NCBI GenBank assembly: GCA_910578815.1 | Contig: CAJTSE010000029.1 | Location: 1-28,450, forward strand | From: an uncultured Acetatifactor sp. | GTDB lineage: Bacteria > Bacillota > Clostridia > Lachnospirales > Lachnospiraceae | Direction of reading: 5' to 3' | DNA length: 28,450 nt | In this document: positions 22,555 to 28,450 of the stretch, in pieces | Numbering within the stretch: position 1 is the first letter of the stretch | Layout: the number at the start of each line of letters is the position of its first letter | Program-made: the position numbers and the translations under genes | The notes under the pieces: generated by a model | What the model was told of the DNA's origin: nothing | What the model saw: only the letters and a program-made list of their open reading frames with translations | The model's database searches: none

Positions 22555-23076
22555 TCACAGTTTCTTTGAAAGATATAGAACCAGATCATCATCATTTCTG
22601 CAGTCTCCATACTGCTCACATATTTTGTCCTGATACCAGACGCCGGAACCATCCGGTATATAACCGCGCTTCACATACATTCGCTGCGCGCTTCCATAGC
22701 CGCTGTGCAGACCGACGCCAAGGTAGACCCTATCCGCATACTCGGCGGCGATTTTCTCGGCGGCATCCATTAAGGCCGTACCAATACCTTTCCCGCGGTA
22801 TTTTTCCAGGACGCCAAAATCAACGATTTCCGGGTAGCCCTTTCCGCCGAAGGCTCCCCACATACTGTCTGGGTAAATATTGATATAGCCCACCGGTCTG
22901 CCAGCGCATTCCGCAGCCAACGCAATCGCTTTCCCCGCTCTCTGGTCCTCTAATCTTCTGTGATATTTTTCAACGGACGCGTCCCACCCCTGCTCGATTT
23001 CAGCATCCGTAATGGCCTGAACATCTTCGGGCTCCAAATTGCGAATCGTTACTTGCCCGTTCGTAAAGTATATCAT
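22555..23076 (-). CDS. GNAT family N-acetyltransferase
   Basis: A 173-residue acetyltransferase with the full GNAT fold. The acetyl-CoA loop Y-R-G-K-G-I-G-T-A-L follows the strand V-D-F-G-V, and a late Y-V-K-R-G-Y segment closes the fold. The ATG at 23076 has GGAGG nine bases upstream; an upstream extension lacks one. It shares an operon with the DUF3788 gene upstream (20-base gap) and the Nudix gene downstream (19-base gap). Substrate is unknown. Proteins of this look are often annotated as acting on small antibiotics or ribosomal proteins, but nothing in the sequence decides. Confidence 0.9.
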   Translation of the reverse strand: MIYFTNGQVTIRNLEPEDVQAITDAEIEQGWDASVEKYHRRLEDQRAGKAIALAAECAGRPVGYINIYPDSMWGAFGGKGYPEIVDFGVLEKYRGKGIGTALMDAAEKIAAEYADRVYLGVGLHSGYGSAQRMYVKRGYIPDGSGVWYQDKICEQYGDCRNDDDLVLYLSKKL

Positions 23077-23096
23077 TGAAATATACCTCCGTAAAA

Positions 23097-23510
23097 TTAC
23101 TGCGAACATTTTACAGACAGCAAGGTCTTTATGTCGTCAAAATGTTCCTCCCGCAAGACCCGGTAATGAATCCAGCCGCCGTCGCCGCAGGGATATTTGT
23201 TGTCTATGTATCCCTTCGCATAATCCTGAAGCCGGTCATAAACAGCCTGATACTGCCGGTCCGACAGCCTCATCATAACCGTAAAGGCATTGTCTTCCGC
23301 AAAAATATTGCAGATCAGCTTATTTTTCTTCTTATGGGCCACACCCCAGCCATAACTGTTCCCATAAGGAAAAACAACTGACGTTTCCGTGTAAAAAGCA
23401 GACACCAGCCACTCATTCAGCAGGGAAAACCTTTCCGCATTTTCGCCGCAGAATCCGGTCATTTCTTCGATGGAAGGTATTGTCTTTTTATCAAGCATTC
23501 TCTCGTACAT
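23097..23510 (-). CDS. DUF3788 family protein
   Basis: A 137-residue soluble protein that resembles DUF3788, a family of unknown function common in Clostridia. Visible features are the N-terminal helix with L-L-N-E-W-L, the aromatic segment Y-G-W-G-V-A-H-K-K-K-N-K-L-I-C, and the late G-G-W-I-H-Y-R-V motif. No catalytic residues can be assigned. The ATG has GGAGG close upstream. It lies 14 bases after one GNAT gene and 20 bases before another, inside the same operon, so co-expression with acetyltransferases is clear although a shared pathway is not proven. Confidence 0.75.
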   Translation of the reverse strand: MYERMLDKKTIPSIEEMTGFCGENAERFSLLNEWLVSAFYTETSVVFPYGNSYGWGVAHKKKNKLICNIFAEDNAFTVMMRLSDRQYQAVYDRLQDYAKGYIDNKYPCGDGGWIHYRVLREEHFDDIKTLLSVKCSQ

Positions 23511-23524
23511 GGCTGCCTCCTTTA

Positions 23525-24049
23525 TTATAACTGAATCCAATAACGCTGCTCAATGTGTCCGTCTTCCTCCACTTCATTTTCCAGTACTCCACCATTTTTG
23601 ATAATTGATTTAGCGGAACCAATGTTATCCTTTTCACAGCACATCAGGATTTTACTGATACCCAGTTTTTTACACTCGTCTAACGCCAGAGCAATCATTG
23701 CCGTCGCATAACCTTTTCTTCTTTCGCTGGGCCTTATGCCATCGCCTATATGGCCGCCTGTTTTTAACAGCTCATCATTTAAATAATGACGGATATTCAC
23801 CGCACCCACAAAAATATTTCTATCTTTATCAAGGCAAAATAAAGTTGTGTCAGGAACCCAATTATCCTTCGTTTCTTCCCCTGCATCCAGATTTTTCAGG
23901 TAATTGTCAAAATCATAAAAATCATGTGCCCATATTTTCCACGGAGACCTGTTTGTTTGATTTACTATAATATCATTCTTCCATTCTGTCAGCATTTCAA
24001 ATAATTGTTCCTTATGCTCACTCGTTAATCTCACAAGCTCAATATTCAT
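23525..24049 (-). CDS. GNAT family N-acetyltransferase
   Basis: A 174-residue GNAT enzyme with acetyl-CoA loop R-R-K-G-Y-A-T-A-M and the downstream C-E-K-D-N-I-G-S-A-K-S-I-I segment, in which Asn and Ser sit as in RimJ/RimL- and aminoglycoside-type relatives. It lacks any membrane or secretion signal. The ATG has GAGG eight bases upstream and overlaps the end of the preceding gene by 11 bases, so the two are translationally coupled. It is only distantly similar to the other GNAT gene of the operon, so this is not a recent duplication. Substrate unknown. Confidence 0.9.
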   Translation of the reverse strand: MNIELVRLTSEHKEQLFEMLTEWKNDIIVNQTNRSPWKIWAHDFYDFDNYLKNLDAGEETKDNWVPDTTLFCLDKDRNIFVGAVNIRHYLNDELLKTGGHIGDGIRPSERRKGYATAMIALALDECKKLGISKILMCCEKDNIGSAKSIIKNGGVLENEVEEDGHIEQRYWIQL

Positions 24050-25175
24050 TTTCTCTTCCTCCAGACCTCGTCTGCTTTTTACCGCCCAGCTCCATCAGTT
24101 TCAGGTAATGGGGAATATCTTCCGTTACAAGATGTATTTTAAAGGGAGCGCCACAGCATCCGCAATGCCATTTTTCTTCCTGCTCAAACACATACTTCAC
24201 TCCGGATTTGCAGGTGCCGTTCCTGCGATTCTGACACCCGGTATCGCTATAGCGGAACATCTCCGCTATCCTTTCAGGGCATTCGTTTACATACTCCAGA
24301 CAGTTCTGCGCATTTCGGATTCGCAGCTCCAAATACAGTACTCCCCTGTCGGAAGTCAGCGCATAATCATAGACTGATGATTTCCTGCAAAAATACCGTA
24401 GGGACGGACCTTCATTGGGGTCCCCCTTCTTCCTTACAGCCCCGAATTCCATGAAGACTCTGTCCAAAGCCGTAATCACCTCTCTGTCCGCCTCAACGTG
24501 CATTTTATCAGCCACATAATCACAGCCCTCCGCCAGACTGCAGGTATGCAGGTCTTCGGCTAATACTTTATAATTCCAACCGATAAACCCATTGCTGAAG
24601 GCTATTACATTCGAATAGTAGTTTTTCACATCCTTAAGCTGCGTATTTTTTACTTTTGAAGCAACGGCATACAGAACCGCTAAAACATTACGATTGTCCG
24701 GATAATCAATTTCCAAATAATTTCCAGACGACAAGTTATATTTTTTTATGCCGCCAAATACAAAACCATAATCACACAAAGCCTCCAACAATAAATTTGT
24801 CTTTTTGGCCTTGTTTATTTTACGAGCCTCCGCCGTCTCCGCAGTCAATACATCTCCCCTGAAATTGCTGCATGCAAACAGGCAGTACAGAAAATAAAAG
24901 GGCTGCCATGGCGCGCTCCTTGCTTCTCTGGCCTGCTCAGAAAAATAATCATATTCATCTTCTTTGTACAGCGGTAACCCGAATCTTTGGGGATCCTCTG
25001 CCATATCAGTGTATATTTGGTAAAACAACCCGCCGATTTCCCGAAACGCACGCTCAAACTCTTCCTGTGTGATAACCTGCAAAAAGTCAGGATGTATCAC
25101 TAATTGATTCGGAATGTCTACCAGCTCATTCCGACGGATCAAGGCCCATTTACTGATTAAAAATACATCTTGCAT
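24039..25175 (-). CDS. Unknown protein with Cys-rich C-terminal segment
   Basis: A 378-residue soluble protein that I do not recognise as a named family. It is mainly helical, with aromatic segments such as P-W-Q-P-F-Y-F-L-Y-C. A Cys-rich C-terminal segment has C314, C322 and W-H-C338-G-C340-C341, which could bind zinc. The start ATG has GGAGG seven bases upstream. As first gene of the five-gene operon, overlapping the GNAT gene by 11 bases, it probably sets expression of the rest. A strong promoter was not found in the 53 bases before it, so transcription may begin inside the upstream pseudogene. A nucleic-acid or protein-binding role would suit the Cys motif, but is not shown. Confidence 0.7.
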   Translation of the reverse strand: MQDVFLISKWALIRRNELVDIPNQLVIHPDFLQVITQEEFERAFREIGGLFYQIYTDMAEDPQRFGLPLYKEDEYDYFSEQAREARSAPWQPFYFLYCLFACSNFRGDVLTAETAEARKINKAKKTNLLLEALCDYGFVFGGIKKYNLSSGNYLEIDYPDNRNVLAVLYAVASKVKNTQLKDVKNYYSNVIAFSNGFIGWNYKVLAEDLHTCSLAEGCDYVADKMHVEADREVITALDRVFMEFGAVRKKGDPNEGPSLRYFCRKSSVYDYALTSDRGVLYLELRIRNAQNCLEYVNECPERIAEMFRYSDTGCQNRRNGTCKSGVKYVFEQEEKWHCGCCGAPFKIHLVTEDIPHYLKLMELGGKKQTRSGGRENEY

Positions 25176-25228
25176 ACGCTGCCTCCTCTAACATCCATGC
25201 CCGCCTTCCAAGTCAACTATATCAAAGC

Positions 25229-25677
25229 TTAACCTGACACAGGAAAATCAAAATCCAATCTGCCGAATTTTCTCAATATATCCAAATCTCGCACAATAAA
25301 GCTGCTGCCCCAAAAATAATTTCCGATGGTCTGTTCAGGCCCACACCAGCGCTTGCCGTCCAGATGAGGATTGCTTTGCTCATATGCGTCCAGATCCCCG
25401 GCAGAAGGAAATCGGAACTCCTGTGTGTCAAGCAAAGCGTCAATAATTGTGTCCAGATTCAAGAGTTGGGATTCCAGTTATTGCACTCGATGTTATGTCC
25501 GAATCCGCCGTCCTCATTCTGGTAACCGGACAAAACCGTCGAAAAATCATCACAGCTGCCGTTTTCAAATAAAAATTTCCATTTCGTATAATCAAGGGGC
25601 CTTGCACCGCGGTAAACCAGTTTTCTTAAACGCAAAAATTCATGAAGGGATACTTTTTCAATTTCAGCACCTCGCTT
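25229..25677 (-). pseudogene. Prenyltransferase/squalene-cyclase-like repeat protein, frameshifted with internal loss
   Basis: One frame, open from 25677 to a stop at 25461-25459, reads an N-terminal region with L-R-K-L-V-Y-R-G-A-R-P-L-D and the repeat motif Y-Q-N-E-D-G-G-F-G-H followed by W-N-P-N-S. That is the hallmark of a prenyltransferase-like alpha/alpha-barrel family in Firmicutes. The text then continues in a second frame (to 25229) with about 77 residues ending L-R-K-F-G-R-L-D-F, which looks like the C-terminal part of the same family. Full-length members are around 300 residues, so roughly half is gone. No start codon with a ribosome site remains. The identification rests on the Q-N-E-D-G-G-F-G-H segment. 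Confidence 0.6.
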
Positions 25678-25686
25678 TCACCTATA

Positions 25687-25768
25687 TTTCGTTATTTGTA
25701 TTCCGTTATTTGCTTTCCGTTTTTTGCTTTCGTTTTTTTGCTTTCGGTATTTACATTCCGTTATTCGG
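25687..25768. repeat. A-rich degenerate tandem repeat
   Basis: About six imperfect copies of a 10-15-base unit, AAATAACGGAAAGC on the minus strand, lie between two pseudogenes. Units vary by substitutions and short A-run changes. The block overlaps the last eight bases of the nucleoside phosphorylase pseudogene. It has no stem structure and no palindrome, and is too short and irregular to be a CRISPR. Replication slippage is the likely origin. Confidence 0.6.
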
Positions 25769-26517
25769 CCACATATCGTGCCAGTTCCAATGCAATATCA
25801 AAATGGCCCGCATCGTGCTGTGTACCTTCCGTTTTTCCTTCTTTTCGTCTTGCATCCCATTTAGGAGCATCCAGCAAATCACCGCTTGTAAAAAAAGTAT
25901 ACAAATTCAGCCCTCTGAAATCACACATTGCCTGTAAAGCTGCACACTCCATTTCTACGGAAATGCAGCCGTCCGCTTTCCGCTTTTCAAAATTATGAAC
26001 GGTTTCCCTGTAGAACGCATCCGTTGTCCATGTTTTCCCTTTCACATAGGGAATACCGTTTTCCTTCATGAATGCAGCTACAATGTCCGCATTCCTAACA
26101 GTAACATAATCCGCCGCAGGTGCGTAATGATAGGAAGTACCTTCATCCCGATAGGCCTGCGTGGGTATCATCACCTTCCCATGTGCAATTTCCTTATTCA
26201 AACAGCCTGCACCGCCAAATACAATATACTTGTCCGTCTTTATTTCCGATAAAGTATCCTCCACCGTACCCACACACGCCGGCGCACCTACATAAGTTTT
26301 ATAAAAAGCAAATTTCTTTATAGTCAACACAATAAATCGGCGTATTCCCCGTTGCAAACCAAAATGATGCAATCTGCCTGCATTCGTAATTTTCCAGAAC
26401 GAACCTTTCAATCACATGAGAAAAGGTCATAATGCATGCATCCACCTGCGGCGCGTTTTCCTTCCTCTACGGATTGATGATCGCTTCTGATTGATTGTCA
26501 AAGGTTTCCGTAATCAT
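25761..26517 (-). pseudogene. Nucleoside phosphorylase, stop codon plus frameshift
   Basis: The gene begins at ATG 26517 with AGGAG ten bases upstream. It reads the expected N-terminus M-I-T-E-T-F-D-N-Q-S for 16 codons, then meets TAG at 26469-26467. The same frame continues with clear family text through I-A-S-F-W-F-A-T-G-N-T-P-I-Y-C-V-D-Y-K. A one-base shift near 26318 moves the match to another frame, which is then intact to the end. The 3' part contains G-G-A-G-C-L-N, V-E-M-E-C-A-A-L-Q-A-M and S-G-D-L-L of purine nucleoside and uridine phosphorylases, which split nucleosides with phosphate. The open frame starting at 26411 has an unrelated first 30 residues and should not be taken as a gene. 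Two independent lesions argue against a sequencing error. Confidence 0.85.
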
Positions 26518-26572
26518 ACTTTTCTCTCTCCTGATCGTCAGACCTGCTCTGCCTAGCCGTTTTCCGTTCCGC

Positions 26573-28177
26573 TTACTGTTTATTAGATACAATCCTTATT
26601 TCCTGCATACCCTTTTTAAACGTTACATTCCGATACTCCGAATGCAGCGTTTCCCGCAAACCGTTTATAATAATAACGCATCCTACGTTGGCAATTCCGC
26701 CAACAATAATTTTTCCATCCGCAGAGCGTCGATTAATGTCAATCAGCTGCTCCCGTTTCGTAGAAAGCTCCTTTAACTTCAGCTGATAACTAATCTTTCT
26801 GCGCATCTGTTCCGCCTTCTGCTGATTTAATTCAGGAGCGGCGGGCTGCATCTTTAACTGTTGATTCATGCGATTTAAAGCACCCATGGCGTCTGTCATA
26901 TTATCAAGGTATTCTTTCGTCAGGCGATCAATTTCTTCCATTTTATACTTAAATTCACAATCCAGGCCGATCACCAGCTGCGTATTTACGCCGGCACGAT
27001 TTCCGATGGAAACTGCAGAAATCTGTTCCACCGCCGTAACAGTGCCGCCAATAATATTACCACGGTTACCGGCAATCACCACCCTTTGTCCCGCTTCCAC
27101 TTCACAGTTCAATAAAGCCCCCGTATTGATTTCTTCTCCGGCAGACACCTGCGTCTGCTCTAAAAAACGTGCCATAACATTGCGCCCTGCACGAATCACG
27201 CCATTCCCGGAACCCTGCATTCCGTTTTTCAAAATAACATCTTTTCTCGCATAAAGGTACGCCGTTTCCACATGTCCGTTTACAGTAATGTTTCCGGTTG
27301 TCTTCACCGTAACACCAGCGAAGACATTGCCTTGTATCAATACATCTCCATGAAAATCCACATTTCCGGTAGTGGCATCCAGATTGCCTTCCACCACATA
27401 AATTGGTGTCACGGTCAGGCATCCTCCCTCAACCGTCACATTCCCTTCCGTACCGGCAATATACCTGCAGCCGGTTTCATCCGTTTCACAGCGCTTACAT
27501 TGTAATGGCGGCAGATCTTCCCCCTCGCGGGCCTCAATGGCATTTCCCAGAACATCCCTGCCGGTTACGGCCGGCAAGGCCGGATGATATGTAACAAGAA
27601 GCTGACCGTTTGTGACAAGCTCTATCTTCCCCAGCACATTATAGTCTACCGATCCGTCCGGTAATATAATCGGTCTTGTTTCTGGCCGCGGGTTAAAATG
27701 ATATTCAAAGAATCCATCACGGCCGTCTTTTGCGGCAGTACCGACAGCAACAAGCGTCTCTTCATAATTTTTCCTACCCTGAGCAAGCTCTTCCAGCGTT
27801 TTTTCCCGGATGCCATAAACAATCCCATTCTCCTGCAGCAAATTACGAAGCTCATCGACAGAATAAGAGCGGTATAAAGTTAGCAGCACCTCCATCCTCG
27901 TTTCATTGATGCGTAAAAGATAATCCAAACCATTTATAATAATTGACTCTCCGATAACGGATTTAACATCTGAATTACAAAAAAAGGTTTCTTCCTCCAA
28001 AGTGGGGCAGCCGTTTTTGTCCTTAGATATGTGCCGTTCCTCTGGTGTAAGAAACCTGCTTTTGCCTGACTCCTTCTTCTCTGCACACGGCCGTTCCTGC
28101 TCCGCCTCCCGGACCCGCTCCGTATGACCGGTTTGTTCTCTCTTCTTTTTCTTTTCCGCTCGATTAAAGAAAAACAT
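26573..28177 (-). CDS. FapA-family protein (DUF342)
   Basis: A 534-residue protein of the FapA/DUF342 family, originally linked to flagellar assembly and to polymer-forming beta-helix proteins. The N-terminal 45 residues are strongly charged. A mixed domain with G-T-A-A-K-D-G-R-D-G-F-F-E-Y (146-159) is the conserved FapA signature. A right-handed beta-helix of short G-N-V/G-D-V repeats spans about 260-405, a Lys/Gln/Leu coiled coil about 410-480, and a final strand-rich part with G-G-I-A-N-V-G-C-V-I-I-I-N-G closes the protein. The ATG at 28177 has AGGAG nine bases upstream; an upstream extension to 28204 has none. It has its own near-consensus promoter. No flagellar gene is in the window, so its role here is open. 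It ends 55 bases before the nucleoside phosphorylase pseudogene. Confidence 0.85.
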   Translation of the reverse strand: MFFFNRAEKKKKREQTGHTERVREAEQERPCAEKKESGKSRFLTPEERHISKDKNGCPTLEEETFFCNSDVKSVIGESIIINGLDYLLRINETRMEVLLTLYRSYSVDELRNLLQENGIVYGIREKTLEELAQGRKNYEETLVAVGTAAKDGRDGFFEYHFNPRPETRPIILPDGSVDYNVLGKIELVTNGQLLVTYHPALPAVTGRDVLGNAIEAREGEDLPPLQCKRCETDETGCRYIAGTEGNVTVEGGCLTVTPIYVVEGNLDATTGNVDFHGDVLIQGNVFAGVTVKTTGNITVNGHVETAYLYARKDVILKNGMQGSGNGVIRAGRNVMARFLEQTQVSAGEEINTGALLNCEVEAGQRVVIAGNRGNIIGGTVTAVEQISAVSIGNRAGVNTQLVIGLDCEFKYKMEEIDRLTKEYLDNMTDAMGALNRMNQQLKMQPAAPELNQQKAEQMRRKISYQLKLKELSTKREQLIDINRRSADGKIIVGGIANVGCVIIINGLRETLHSEYRNVTFKKGMQEIRIVSNKQ

Positions 28178-28224
28178 ATAAAATCTCTCCTGCCAAAAAG
28201 TCAAACGTTTTCTGCTGCAAACAT

Positions 28225-28254
28225 ATTATAACACCTTTTCCATATAACTTTCAA
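28225..28254 (-). promoter_or_regulatory. Strong sigma-A promoter of the FapA-family gene
   Basis: TTGAAA (28249-28254) and a perfect TATAAT (28225-28230) are 18 bases apart, with an extended -10 TG one base upstream of the -10 box. The start codon follows about 47 bases later. This is the best-scoring promoter by eye in the window. Confidence 0.8.
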
Positions 28255-28386
28255 TCAACACTGCTTTTGTATTTCAGGCCCTGCTTTTACCCTATACTCT
28301 TGACTTCTACCCAAGTTCCCACAGTGTTAAACATTAAAATGTCCCTCGTTCAACATCACCCTTTCGTCACTATATTCCCATCCCTC

Positions 28387-28415
28387 TTGATAATTTCAGG
28401 TGGTGTTAGTATATA
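28387..28415 (+). promoter_or_regulatory. Outward-facing promoter at right edge
   Basis: TTGATA (28387-28392) and TATATA (28410-28415) are 17 bases apart on the plus strand and point out of the window. No coding start follows before the edge. The stretch 28255-28386 shows no gene and no clear structure. Confidence 0.5.
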
Positions 28416-28417
28416 AG

Positions 28418-28450
28418 TGTGGACAGAAAAAGTTGAACAATCTATACTAT
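28418..28450 (+). mobile_element. Possible transposon/IS terminus at right edge
   Basis: From 28418 the plus strand reads TGTGG, an A-tract, then AGTTGAACA, resembling the minus-strand sequence at the left edge from position 50 (TGTGG, A-tract, AGTTGACA). The A-tract offset differs by one base. If real, the element body lies beyond the window. No transposase sequence is visible, so this is tentative. Confidence 0.25.

Noticed and set aside
25761..26411. Intact 216-residue nucleoside phosphorylase
   Set aside because: Its first 30 residues are frameshifted; the true start and N-terminus lie in another frame from 26517, interrupted by TAG.

Overview
The window looks like a chromosome segment of an anaerobic, low-to-moderate G+C Bacillota, most likely a Lachnospiraceae-type gut clostridium. 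This rests on strong GGAGG-type ribosome sites, TTG and GTG starts, a rubredoxin, single-domain CheY and FapA-type proteins, and a GHKL/LytTR two-component pair. It is an inference from family content; there is no rRNA or other phylogenetic marker here. Most genes lie on the minus strand.

Layout. (1) 1-905: a GNAT gene that has lost its 3' end at a possible transposon terminus, then a CheY-type receiver. (2) 1009-9917: a five-gene minus-strand cassette, in order of transcription SWIM zinc-finger protein, HEAT-like repeat protein, MoxR AAA+ ATPase, DUF5682-type protein and VWA/MIDAS protein, preceded by a good sigma-A promoter. The gaps hold two families of inverted-repeat elements. This is the most interesting system in the window: a MoxR-VWA chaperone-like module with a large enzyme-like partner of unknown activity. 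(3) 9937-13269: rubredoxin, a GH36 alpha-galactosidase and a divergently transcribed CE1-type esterase, with a repeat-rich intergenic region between the last two. (4) 13274-18680: a LytTR response regulator and a sensorless GHKL kinase, a clear terminator, then two half-size ABC exporters that probably form a heterodimer. (5) 18772-22060: a DUF1848 radical-SAM-like gene fused in frame to a truncated multipass membrane gene, and a wrecked membrane glycosyltransferase. (6) 22011-25175: a tight five-gene operon (unknown zinc-ribbon-like protein, GNAT, DUF3788, GNAT, Nudix). (7) 25229-26517: two more pseudogenes, a prenyltransferase-like protein and a nucleoside phosphorylase, with an A-rich tandem repeat between them. 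(8) 26573-28450: a FapA-family gene with a strong promoter, then an intergenic tail that ends in sequence resembling the left-edge terminus.

The window therefore combines an intact conserved cassette with a region of heavy gene decay: four broken genes besides the truncated GNAT. Both edges may be bordered by related mobile-element ends.
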